Source: an uncultured delta proteobacterium
GTDB lineage: Bacteria; Desulfobacterota; WTBG01; CAIYCZ01; CAIRTM01
NCBI GenBank assembly: GCA_903911225.1
Contig: CAIWCT010000009.1
Coordinates: 1-42,717, forward strand
DNA length: 42,717 bases
Direction of reading: 5' to 3'
Shown: positions 17,906 through 24,926 of the stretch, piece after piece
Layout: each line of letters starts with the position of its first letter
How positions within the stretch are numbered: position 1 is the first letter of the stretch
Notes under the pieces: model-generated
Told to the model about the DNA's origin: nothing
The model's input: only the letters and a program-made list of their open reading frames with translations
Databases searched by the model: none
Made by a program: the position numbers and the translations under genes

Positions 17906-19459
17906 TTACACGGGAATATTGCCGTGTTTTTTGGCCGGACGGTATTCGCGCTTATTGCGCATGGCATCCAGTGCATTAATCAGCACCTTGCGGGTTTCCG
18001 CAGGCACCAGTACCGAATCGACATAGCCCCGCGCCGCAGCGATATAGGGATTGTTGAAAAGGGTGCGGTACTCGTCGATTTTTTCCTTGCGCTTTGCCTT
18101 GGGATCTTCGGCAGCCTTGATCTCCGAGCGGTGAATGATATTTGCAGCGCCCTCCGCTCCCATGACCGCGATCTCGGCCGACGGCCAGGCATAGACAAAG
18201 TCGGCGCCCAGATGCTTGGAGCACATGGCGATATAAGCGCCGCCATAGGCCTTGCGGGTGATGAGCGTCATCTTGGGAACGGTGGCCTCAGAGTAGCACC
18301 ACAGAAGCTTGGCGCCGTGCCGGATGATGCCGCTCCACTCCTGATCGGTGCCGGGCAGATAGCCGGGCACATCCACTAGGGTGAGCAGCGGAATATTGAA
18401 GGCGTCGCAAAAGCGGATAAAGCGCGTGGCCTTATCCGATGCGTGGACATCAAGAGCGCCGCCCATGACCATGGGCTGGTTGGCGATGATGCCGATAACG
18501 TCGCCGTTAAGACGGGCGAAGCACACCACGATATTTTGCGCAAAAAGTTCATGGGGCTCGAAGAAAACACCATTGTCAACTATGGAGGAAATGACATCCT
18601 TTATATCATAGGGCTGGCTTGGGTTGTCGGGAATAAGCGTGTTGAGTTCTGTGCATTCCCGGTCGGGGCTGTCGCCGGTGTCGGCATGGGGCGCATCTTC
18701 CATATTGTTTGATGGGATGTAGGAGAGCAGTTCCTTGATCATATCAAGGGCATGAGCATCGTTCTCAGCGGCAAACTGTGCCACGCCGCTTTTTGTGTTA
18801 TGCACAATGGCGCCGCCAAGGCCTTCATGGTCGGTTTCTTCACCGGTAACTGATTTGATGACTTCGGGGCCGGTGATATACATATAGCTCGAATTTTTCA
18901 CCATGAAGATAAAGTCTGTCATGGCAGGTGAGTACACCGCGCCGCCGGCTGTAGGGCCCATAATGCAGGTTATTTGAGGAATGACGCCGGAAGCGGCCGA
19001 GTTGCGGAAAAATATTTCACCGAAGCCGAACAGCGCATCGATGCCTTCCTGAATGCGGGCGCCGCCTGAATCGTTAAGGCCCACGCAGGGCGCCCCTGCT
19101 TTCATGGCAAGGTCCATCACCTTGGTAATTTTTTTTGCATGCATTTCCCCGAGCGTTCCACCGCGGGCCGTGAAGTCCTGCGCGTAAGCATACACGGTGC
19201 GGCCGTTCACTTTGCCGAAGCCCGTGATGACAGCATCGGCCGGTATGTCGGTTGTGGGCATGTCGAAATATCCGCAGCGGTGCTGCACAAACATATCTAC
19301 TTCCTGAAACGTTTCCGGATCAAACAGATAGCTGAGGCGCTCCCGCGCCGTCATTTTGCCTTTTGACTTCTGGCTGTCAATGCCTTTGGCACCACCCATC
19401 TGTCGTACTTTTTCTTTTTTCTGCAGCAATGCTTCAATTTTTTCCGTTATTACGCCCAT
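17906..19459 (-). CDS. acyl-CoA carboxylase / methylmalonyl-CoA decarboxylase carboxyltransferase subunit
   Basis: A 517-residue biotin-dependent carboxyltransferase of the PccB/MmdA family. It opens with the KGKMTARERL segment, has VYAYAQDFTARGGTLGEMH, LNDSGGARIQEG, GPTAGGAVYSPAMTDF and SSYMYITGPEVIKSVTG in the N-domain, and VPGYLPGTDQE, RKAYGGAYIAMCSKHLGADF and AVMGAEGAANII in the C-domain. Both halves of the crotonase-like active site are complete. It moves a carboxyl group between biotin and propionyl- or acetyl-CoA. No biotin carboxylase or biotin carrier gene is adjacent, so it cannot be told whether it works as carboxylase or as the alpha subunit of a sodium-pumping decarboxylase. A bidirectional terminator follows it. 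Confidence 0.9.
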   Translation of the reverse strand: MGVITEKIEALLQKKEKVRQMGGAKGIDSQKSKGKMTARERLSYLFDPETFQEVDMFVQHRCGYFDMPTTDIPADAVITGFGKVNGRTVYAYAQDFTARGGTLGEMHAKKITKVMDLAMKAGAPCVGLNDSGGARIQEGIDALFGFGEIFFRNSAASGVIPQITCIMGPTAGGAVYSPAMTDFIFMVKNSSYMYITGPEVIKSVTGEETDHEGLGGAIVHNTKSGVAQFAAENDAHALDMIKELLSYIPSNNMEDAPHADTGDSPDRECTELNTLIPDNPSQPYDIKDVISSIVDNGVFFEPHELFAQNIVVCFARLNGDVIGIIANQPMVMGGALDVHASDKATRFIRFCDAFNIPLLTLVDVPGYLPGTDQEWSGIIRHGAKLLWCYSEATVPKMTLITRKAYGGAYIAMCSKHLGADFVYAWPSAEIAVMGAEGAANIIHRSEIKAAEDPKAKRKEKIDEYRTLFNNPYIAAARGYVDSVLVPAETRKVLINALDAMRNKREYRPAKKHGNIPV

Positions 19460-19583
19460 AATTCTATCTCCTTTTATGCCCGACAGGTATATAGCTTCTG
19501 CAATGTTGCTTTTAATTTATGCAGTTTACATGGATTTTCAAAAGATTGTCAAGAAAAACAGCCGTGGAAGATAGCCTCCGGTT

Positions 19584-19853
19584 TTATAGGGGTATACGGC
19601 GCAGCTTTGCGTAGCTTGAGATGGTGGAAATAGCCTGATTGAGGCGCTGTAAACGCTGGTTTTTCGCCTTTACGGCCATAATGTCATCAAGGGGGACCTG
19701 CTCGCCCCGGATTTCCCGCTGGACAATGCCGATATTGACAACTATCGATTTGAGATCGGCAGGGGTATACTGTTTGATATTTGCCACCGAGATGGTGGTT
19801 ACCCCCTTTGCAATATCCCATGCAAGCATTTTAGGACTTCCGGCTATGGCCAT
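19584..19853 (-). CDS. small conserved-looking protein of unknown function
   Basis: 89 residues from the ATG at 19853, with AAAGGCG upstream; a longer frame to 19922 runs into the preceding terminator hairpin and is unlikely. There is no signal peptide or membrane helix. The sequence is rich in Ile/Val and Lys/Arg/Gln and looks mostly helical in its second half (MAVKAKNQRLQRLNQAISTI, coiled-coil-like). Not recognised. It lies between the terminator of the 19991 gene and the carboxyltransferase, both also on minus, so it may be its own unit or read into the carboxyltransferase gene. Confidence 0.6.
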   Translation of the reverse strand: MAIAGSPKMLAWDIAKGVTTISVANIKQYTPADLKSIVVNIGIVQREIRGEQVPLDDIMAVKAKNQRLQRLNQAISTISSYAKLRRIPL

Positions 19854-19910
19854 ATGGTATCGCCTTTCTTTTTTCGACTTATAGCACAGGCAGTACTGTT
19901 CATGAAAGAA

Positions 19911-19943
19911 GAAAAGGCCCAATGCCGGGCATTGGGCCTTTTC
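19911..19943 (-). terminator. terminator of the 19991-20767 gene
   Basis: GAAAAGGCCCAATG pairs perfectly with CATTGGGCCTTTTC around a five-base loop. It lies 48 bases past the stop codon on the minus strand and is followed by a pyrimidine-rich stretch. Confidence 0.85.
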
Positions 19944-19982
19944 CGGTAGAACGCTTACTTACAAGTTTCAGAAAACCTATGT

Positions 19983-20257
19983 TGCCGGAATTACTTTACC
20001 ACTATCGTTGCAGTGCATGTGTTCACGGAAACCTCAACATCGCCGGCTGCTAAAGTAAACGGATTTACAAAAGCAATGGCAATGATGATTTTTGTGCCGA
20101 TTCTCAGCTGAATCAGGGGCTTGATAGCATCGCTGTCGAATGCAGCTTTGTCGCCTTTGACAAAAGCGGGGTCGCCGCTGCCGATAATGATAAAAGGCAT
20201 AATGGGCTGAACAAAGGCTAACAGTTTGCTGACCTTGCCGGGGATAATTTTCTTCAG
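19983..20257. repeat. 275-bp direct repeat, copy 1 (partner 21001-21275)
   Basis: Aligns without gaps to 21001-21275 at an offset of 1018 bases with roughly nine in ten bases identical by eye. It covers the stop codon and the last ~90 codons of two tandem paralogues. Upstream of it the two genes are far more different, so the repeat marks recent duplication or gene conversion of the C-terminal domain. Confidence 0.85.
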
Positions 20258-20767
20258 CTCGCAGGTCTCGTTGTCGGGGGTGCAGTTATCCGGCGAACCG
20301 AATTTTTTGCCTGATTGCAGCCCGTAGTTATCTACCCCATCATAGCCAATATAACCAATAAAAGTATCGCATGTCAGATTAATGTCGCTTATGTGAATAC
20401 CATCCTCAGGCGAGTTCTGGTCAACCACCGCCGTACTATTATCAAGTTCATAATAGCCGACAATGGTCGGATCCATTACCACCTCAGACATCAGGATCGT
20501 TTTATTATCCCCTTCCCGTATTCCTACTGCCTGGCAGCAGAAGATGGATAGAGAGGCGGAGTGCGACATGCAGGACTCATTATCAAAACAGGGTTTAGAA
20601 AATGTTACATTATCAGTGCCATGGCTCGTGACGATAGACCACTTGCCTTCCCAGTTCTCGCAATAGGAACTATAGGGGGTACAGGTCGTGTTGGCTTGAA
20701 CAAATGTGGATTGTGCTGATATCAGCAGGGCGCTAACTGCTACTAGAAACAACATGCTTTTTTTCAT
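19991..20767 (-). CDS. secreted protein of unknown function, paralogue 1
   Basis: 258 residues with a clear signal peptide (MKKSMLFLVAVSALLI..., cleavage near FVQA) and a strong AGGAGG ribosome site. The mature N-terminal ~140 residues start with a WEGKW...DNVTF pattern that looks like a small beta-barrel or lipocalin-like fold, and contain many Cys. The last ~90 residues (from KKIIPGKVSKLL) form the domain shared with the 7336 and 21009 genes, bracketed by two Cys. It is transcribed singly from its own promoter to its own terminator. The function is not recognised; an extracellular or periplasmic binding role is a guess. Confidence 0.75.
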   Translation of the reverse strand: MKKSMLFLVAVSALLISAQSTFVQANTTCTPYSSYCENWEGKWSIVTSHGTDNVTFSKPCFDNESCMSHSASLSIFCCQAVGIREGDNKTILMSEVVMDPTIVGYYELDNSTAVVDQNSPEDGIHISDINLTCDTFIGYIGYDGVDNYGLQSGKKFGSPDNCTPDNETCELKKIIPGKVSKLLAFVQPIMPFIIIGSGDPAFVKGDKAAFDSDAIKPLIQLRIGTKIIIAIAFVNPFTLAAGDVEVSVNTCTATIVVK

Positions 20768-20824
20768 ACTACCTCCTTTTTAGTTTTGGTTTTATCCCGT
20801 CAATATCAAATCAAGATTGCCGCT

Positions 20825-20853
20825 ACTATAACAAAGCCTCCGGTTGGTTGCAA
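20825..20853 (-). promoter_or_regulatory. promoter of paralogue 1 with partial operator in the spacer
   Basis: Minus strand: TTGCAA (20853-20848), a 17-base spacer, TATAGT (20830-20825). The spacer contains AGGCTTTG, one half of the palindrome that is complete in the matching promoter at 21779-21807. Confidence 0.65.
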
Positions 20854-20930
20854 TGTTAAATTTTTACATTTTTAATAATGAAAAAACAATTTTTTTACAG
20901 CACATTCGATAGCTGCTGCCTGCAAAAAAG

Positions 20931-20963
20931 AAGAGGCCGGGTTTAGGGAGTCCCCGGCCTTTT
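20931..20963 (-). terminator. terminator of the 21009-21731 gene
   Basis: AGGCCGGG (20934-20941) pairs with CCCGGCCT (20953-20960), extended by weaker A-T pairs, with an 11-base loop. It lies about 45 bases beyond the stop codon on minus; the stem is followed by an A/T-rich stretch. Confidence 0.75.
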
Positions 20964-21000
20964 CCAGTATACTGCTTGTTTAGCGTAACTAAACTTATAT

Positions 21001-21275
21001 TGCCGGAATTACTTTACCGTTATCGTTCCAAGGCATTTGTTCACGGAAACCTCAACATCGCCGGCTGCTAAAGCAAACGGATTTACAAAAGCAATGGCAA
21101 TGATGATTTTTTTGCCGATTCTGAGCTGAATCAGGGGCTTGATAGCGTCGCTGTCAAATGCAGCCTTGTCGCCTCTGACAAAAGCGGGGTCGCCGCTGCC
21201 GATGATGATAAATGGCATAATGGGCTGAACAAACGCCAGCAGCTTGCTGACTTTGGCGGGGATGATTTTCTGCAG
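21001..21275. repeat. 275-bp direct repeat, copy 2 (partner 19983-20257)
   Basis: Second copy of the repeat that carries the shared C-terminal domain and the stop codon context. The collinear, gap-free match argues for a recent event at this spot. Confidence 0.85.
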
Positions 21276-21731
21276 GGTGCAGTTGTCATCGGAGCAGTTA
21301 TCCGGCGAACCGTTCTTTTTGCCGGACACAAGGGTTATAGGAGCTGTTACTGCGGATACGGTAAACGAGTTGCAGATGGAGACATAGTCTGAATCGGGAA
21401 TCGTTGCTGATGGGCAATTCTGGCCGCACACAACAATTGCTGCATCGTCAAGTTCATAATAGAAGTTCTGGGTCGGACCAAACTGAATTTTGCGGATCTG
21501 TACGGTTGTATTATCGGATTTTTTTCCATGGGCAATGTATTCCCAGTAATTGCCTTGCGGGCAATCAGGCTTTACGCATACATCAGTAAAGGTCACATTG
21601 TCGGTAACATTCCCGCTGTACGTTAAAACCCAGGTCCCCACCCAGTCATTGGGCAGTGGCGCAGCAAAAACCTGCCCCGCGGCAAACAGTACAGCGCATG
21701 CCGCCATCAATACTAATGCTCTTTTTTTCAT
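21009..21731 (-). CDS. secreted protein of unknown function, paralogue 2
   Basis: 240 residues: signal peptide (MKKRALVLMAACAVLFAAG, cleavage near VFA), AGGAGG ribosome site, then a WVGTWVLTY...DNVTF domain related to that of paralogue 1, YYELDD, and SGKKNGSPDNC before the shared C-terminal domain (QKIIPAKVSKLL to the end). The Cys before the domain and the Cys six residues from the end are kept in all three family members and could form a disulfide. It is a monocistronic unit with a palindrome inside its promoter. The function is not recognised. Confidence 0.75.
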   Translation of the reverse strand: MKKRALVLMAACAVLFAAGQVFAAPLPNDWVGTWVLTYSGNVTDNVTFTDVCVKPDCPQGNYWEYIAHGKKSDNTTVQIRKIQFGPTQNFYYELDDAAIVVCGQNCPSATIPDSDYVSICNSFTVSAVTAPITLVSGKKNGSPDNCSDDNCTLQKIIPAKVSKLLAFVQPIMPFIIIGSGDPAFVRGDKAAFDSDAIKPLIQLRIGKKIIIAIAFVNPFALAAGDVEVSVNKCLGTITVK

Positions 21732-21778
21732 AACTCCTCCTTTAGTGTTTGGTTTGTGTTGCTACAAATATTCTGTAT

Positions 21779-21807
21779 AGAATACCAAAGCCTTTGGTAT
21801 GTTGCAA
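21779..21807 (-). promoter_or_regulatory. promoter of paralogue 2 with a 19-bp palindrome in the spacer
   Basis: Minus strand: TTGCAA (21807-21802), a 17-base spacer, TATTCT (21784-21779). Nearly the whole spacer is the perfect palindrome ATACCAAAG-C-CTTTGGTAT (21782-21800), ideally placed for a repressor or activator dimer. Confidence 0.7.
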
Positions 21808-22003
21808 TAGATTTTAATTAGAAATATTTTACTTCTTACCCTTTTTATAAACAACTTGCAGTGCAAAAAGTTTCTTGAAGGGAGAAGTTTTTTTGCAGAT
21901 GGTATGCACTTGATTTATTTAAGCAACAGAGCGGCCTGATTATTAAAATATAGATCATTTGCCATTGTTGTCTGCTGCTGCTGTGATACAGCATTGACGC
22001 GGT

Positions 22004-22228
22004 TCAGCCCCCGCCGATAAGGGGAAAAATCGAAAGCGTGTCGTCCGGGGCAAGGCTGTAGTCTACATCCCCATGACGGCCGTTTACCAGAAGAACGCCA
22101 ACCTCGGACTCGGAAATGCCCAGTTCCTGCAGCACATAGCTGATCCGGCAGGCCTCGGGGCAGTCAAAATTTTTCTCCCCGAACCGCCCCGTGCGAAATG
22201 ATGCAAACAGTTTAACGGTAATATTCAT
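22004..22228 (-). CDS. MoaD/ThiS-family sulfur carrier, AOR-associated
   Basis: 74 residues from the ATG at 22228 (MNITVKLFASFR); the open frame extends upstream to 22390 but that part overlaps the AOR gene and is not protein-like. It has the beta-grasp pattern with VGVLLVNGRHGDVDYSLAPDDTLSIFPLIGGG. The C-terminal Gly-Gly is the adenylated and thiocarboxylated tail of MoaD, which gives sulfur to molybdopterin. It lies 64 bases after the AOR gene on the same strand. Such dedicated MoaD copies beside AOR genes are common and are thought to serve the tungsten-bispterin cofactor. Confidence 0.88.
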   Translation of the reverse strand: MNITVKLFASFRTGRFGEKNFDCPEACRISYVLQELGISESEVGVLLVNGRHGDVDYSLAPDDTLSIFPLIGGG

Positions 22229-22292
22229 AGCATGCCCAATAAAAAACGGGGGCGTGTACTGCCCCCGAAAGTTCTGCGTTTCAAAAATGGCA

Positions 22293-24020
22293 TTAAAAAT
22301 CCCAGAAGGAATCGATTTCCTTATCGGTGAAATCCCACACGGTATTGTGCGGCGGGCACAGCTCTTCAAAAAATTCAGGAAGGCGGTCATGCGTACTGTT
22401 GAAGCCCGCCTCCATGTTGAACCCTCGCTCCAGCTTTAACACGGATTTGCCCAGGGCAATCCCATCATCGCCGGTGATGGATGTGCCGTATTTTGCATTG
22501 ACCATGTCGACTATCGCGGTAAATGCTTCGGGTTTGTCAAGCACGGCAAAGGCCACAAACAGGCATAGGCCCGTGCTGTCGATAAGCGCGGTGGCGATCT
22601 GCAGATTGCGCGAAAGCTCCACCTGGCCCTCTTTTTTCAGCGGGTCGACAAAGCCGCCCACCTTGAGGATATTGGTGGCGGTGCTGTAGCCCGCGGTATG
22701 ATCGGCCCCCATGGTCGACGTGGCATAGGTGATGCCCATACCCTTGACCGAGCGTGGATCATAGGCCGGTATCGCCTGCCCTTTGACTACCGGAACCCTT
22801 GACAGGCCATAGGCTTTGCCCACAGCCGCAGTCCCTGCACCCAGCAGCCTGCCCAGATGCGATCCTGAGCCGATCTCTTTTATAAGCCGCAGCGTTCCCG
22901 GCCCGTCGCCGAAGGCGATGATGCCGGCCTCCATGGCAATGCTGACGGTGACGGCGGTTTCAATCGAGTCGATACCGATATCGTCCATCAGGTGATCGGC
23001 CTGGGCGATAAGGTCAAGATCCTCGATGCAGCAGTCGGCACCGAAACCCCAGATGGTTTCATACTCAAAGCCCGATGTCAGGTATGCGCCCTTTTTATCA
23101 TTATAGACCTGTGAGCACTGGATGATGCAGCCCGCGTGGCAGCCGTGGCTGGGCTTGCCGCTGCGCTCTACGATGGTGTCGTGCATGGTCTCGCCGCTGA
23201 TTTTGTCATGGCCGTCGAACCTGCCGGTGCGAAAATTCTCTGTGGGAAGGCCGCCGGCCTCATGCAGGATGTTGACCAGGATATTGGTGCCGTAGGTTTT
23301 CAAGCCCTGGCCCGTGACAGGGTGATCAAGCAAACATTTCGCAAAAACACGGGAGGCTTCCTTGAACTTTTCTGGCTCGGCGATGGCAACGCCCGGAGCG
23401 CCCGCATCGTCAATGGAAATATATTTGATTTTTTTCGAGCCCATCAGGGCCCCGAGGCCGCCGCGGCCGTGGCTGCGCATATTGCCCTCGGGATCGCGCA
23501 CGGAAATATTGGCAAGGGGCATCTTCATTTCACCCGCCGGCCCGATGGAAAGAACGCCCACCTTGTCGCCCCGGCGCTTGCGCACGGCCGTGATGACCTC
23601 GTAGTTGCCCTTGCCGATAAGCTCGGTCTCTTCAGCAATGGTGATGCCGTTTTTGTCGAGGTGCATGCTGTAAAAGGCGTCTTTTTGCGGCAGGCCCTCG
23701 ATAATGATAGCTTTAACGCCGAGCCGCGCCAGGCACTGGGATGACGTACCGCCCGCATTGCTTTCCTTGATGGTGCCGGTAAGCGGGCTTTTGCCGCCCG
23801 CAGACAGCCTGCCGGAATTGGCGCAGGCCGTGCCCGAGAGCATGCCCGGCGCAAAGACCAGCTTGTTGTATTTTCCCAGGGGATGGCAGCCGGGCTTGAC
23901 TTCCTTGGCAACTACTGTTGATGTGAGGGCTCTGCCGCCAAGCGTCTTCCATTCCTGCGGTACGTCTTCGGCAGAAGCTGTGAGGGTGGTCATATTGACC
24001 CGGTAGATTTTCTCAGTCAT
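22293..24020 (-). CDS. aor: aldehyde:ferredoxin oxidoreductase family (tungsten enzyme)
   Basis: A 575-residue protein from the ATG at 24020 (MTEKIYRVNM), with GGAGAG upstream. The N-terminal domain shows LGGRALTSTVVAKEV, FAPGMLSGTACANSGRLS and SPLTGTIKESNAGG, which bind the bispterin. The Fe4S4 Cys set appears as GCHAGCIIQC (spacing C-x3-C-x3-C, slightly unlike the C-x2-C-x3-C of archaeal AOR) with the distal Cys in DSTGLCLFV. KGQAIPAYDPRSVKGMGITY is typical. It oxidises aldehydes to acids, or reduces acids, with ferredoxin. It heads an operon with a MoaD gene, behind a riboswitch for the same kind of cofactor. Substrate unknown. Confidence 0.93.
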   Translation of the reverse strand: MTEKIYRVNMTTLTASAEDVPQEWKTLGGRALTSTVVAKEVKPGCHPLGKYNKLVFAPGMLSGTACANSGRLSAGGKSPLTGTIKESNAGGTSSQCLARLGVKAIIIEGLPQKDAFYSMHLDKNGITIAEETELIGKGNYEVITAVRKRRGDKVGVLSIGPAGEMKMPLANISVRDPEGNMRSHGRGGLGALMGSKKIKYISIDDAGAPGVAIAEPEKFKEASRVFAKCLLDHPVTGQGLKTYGTNILVNILHEAGGLPTENFRTGRFDGHDKISGETMHDTIVERSGKPSHGCHAGCIIQCSQVYNDKKGAYLTSGFEYETIWGFGADCCIEDLDLIAQADHLMDDIGIDSIETAVTVSIAMEAGIIAFGDGPGTLRLIKEIGSGSHLGRLLGAGTAAVGKAYGLSRVPVVKGQAIPAYDPRSVKGMGITYATSTMGADHTAGYSTATNILKVGGFVDPLKKEGQVELSRNLQIATALIDSTGLCLFVAFAVLDKPEAFTAIVDMVNAKYGTSITGDDGIALGKSVLKLERGFNMEAGFNSTHDRLPEFFEELCPPHNTVWDFTDKEIDSFWDF

Positions 24021-24051
24021 GGGGGCTCTCCTTTTGCTGTGTTTGAAATCT

Positions 24052-24158
24052 GCTCTTTCTCCTTTCCAAACACGGGAGGCCCGGCCGTTTCCGGCAGAAC
24101 CCATCGGCTTTTGTCCATGAGAGCATAAGCCCAGGTAGGAACAAAAAGCTCGGAGAGC
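24052..24158 (-). promoter_or_regulatory. Moco/Tuco-type riboswitch in the AOR leader
   Basis: On the minus strand the AOR leader contains CTACCTGGGC followed ~45 bases later by GCCTCCCGTGTTTGGAAAGG, which matches what I recall of the conserved core of the Moco RNA motif (as in the E. coli moaA leader). A closing stem is available: GCTCT (24158-24154) with AGAGC (24056-24052). Inside are CATGG...CCGATG and a GCCG-GAAA-CGGC tetraloop hairpin. The segment between the two conserved parts is shorter than I recall for E. coli, consistent with the compact variants proposed to sense the tungsten cofactor. The ribosome site of aor lies just after it. Confidence 0.72.
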
Positions 24159-24166
24159 TACTATGA

Positions 24167-24196
24167 ACTATAAAAACAGAGAGGGATGTATGTCAA
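24167..24196 (-). promoter_or_regulatory. sigma70 promoter of the aor operon
   Basis: Minus strand: TTGACA (24196-24191), an 18-base spacer, TATAGT (24172-24167). Transcription would begin near 24160, at the first stem of the riboswitch, giving a leader of about 140 bases. Confidence 0.75.
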
Positions 24197-24237
24197 GCAA
24201 AAATTCGGGAGCCGGCCGGGCATCCCGTAAAATGGAG

Positions 24238-24307
24238 CAATAAAAAAACTAAGGTTGCATCCCGAAGCTGTAAGCGCAGCGCGAGATGTTTAGTGCGTTT
24301 TTTATTG
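24238..24307. terminator. possible hairpin/terminator between the divergent promoters
   Basis: CAATAAAAAA at 24238-24247 mirrors TTTTTTATTG at 24298-24307, with an imperfect GC-rich stem inside (CATCCCGAAGCTG against GCAGCGCGAGATG). It resembles a bidirectional terminator but no gene ends here. It may be an old gene end or an insulating structure. Confidence 0.35.
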
Positions 24308-24361
24308 CCCGGCCAGGCTGATTTTTTTTGTCCGGGCGGTGAAGAATTTGCGCATGGGGCC

Positions 24362-24390
24362 TTGACAGAAAATTGTTTTTTCGTTAATAA
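24362..24390 (+). promoter_or_regulatory. sigma70 promoter of the marR-like gene
   Basis: TTGACA (24362-24367), a 17-base spacer, TAATAA (24385-24390), immediately followed by a palindromic operator. The start codon of the regulator is 48 bases downstream. Confidence 0.75.
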
Positions 24391-24406
24391 AGTTGTAAAT
24401 ACAACT
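24391..24406. promoter_or_regulatory. candidate MarR operator
   Basis: AGTTGTA-AA-TACAACT is a perfect 16-base palindrome directly after the -10 element. Size and TTGTA/TACAA halves fit MarR-family sites, so the regulator probably represses itself and the downstream genes. No second copy is seen at the aor promoter. Confidence 0.7.
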
Positions 24407-24438
24407 AATTTTGCCAACTCTTTTCCGGATGCTGCGCT

Positions 24439-24879
24439 ATGAATGTTGTCGATCACGAGAGCAATTTGGGTCATATGCTGGGGCGCACGTCGCGGGCCAT
24501 GCTCAATATGCTGCAAAAAAAATTCCGGCAGGCAGGCTGCGCTATTACCGTCGAGCAGTGGACGCTGCTTATCAATATCCGCAATGCCGGCGGCCAGTCG
24601 CAGCAGCAGTTAGCCGAGCTGGTCTATCTGGATAAAACAACCGTAGCCCGCCTTGCCGCGGGGCTTGAGAAAAAGGGGCTTATCAGCCGTGAATCCGTCA
24701 GCGCCGACCGGCGGCAAAAGCGCCTGGTCATCACGTCGCGGGGCACGGCTTTGCTGGCAACCTTAAAGCCGATAGCCCTCGCGGCCCAGCAGCTGGTGCT
24801 GCAGGATATGGATCCGGAAAAGCTTAAGTGCTGCCGCGAGGTGCTGATGCGGGTGTATAACACGATCCTTGGTCAATAA
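24439..24879 (+). CDS. MarR-family transcriptional regulator
   Basis: 146 residues, the usual MarR length, with a winged helix: QWTLLINIRNAGGQSQQQLAEL, then DKTTVARLAAGLEKKGLISRE and the wing SADRRQKRLVITSRG. The start ATG at 24439 lacks a strong ribosome site; an ATG at 24475 would lose the first helix. MarR proteins bind palindromes as dimers and release them on binding a small ligand or on Cys oxidation. It is divergent from aor and 47 bases ahead of the ferrochelatase-like gene, so it likely controls the latter set. Confidence 0.92.
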   Translation: MNVVDHESNLGHMLGRTSRAMLNMLQKKFRQAGCAITVEQWTLLINIRNAGGQSQQQLAELVYLDKTTVARLAAGLEKKGLISRESVSADRRQKRLVITSRGTALLATLKPIALAAQQLVLQDMDPEKLKCCREVLMRVYNTILGQ

Positions 24880-24926
24880 TTTTTCACCGGCGCCGCTCAT
24901 TCGGCCCGATACACAGGAGAACAGAG

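Noticed and set aside
21826-21896. Inverted repeat ACTTCT...AGAAGT as a terminator
   Set aside because: Large loop and weak stem, and no gene ends there.
23136-23744. 202-codon plus-strand frame
   Set aside because: Antisense to aor, which carries all the family motifs.
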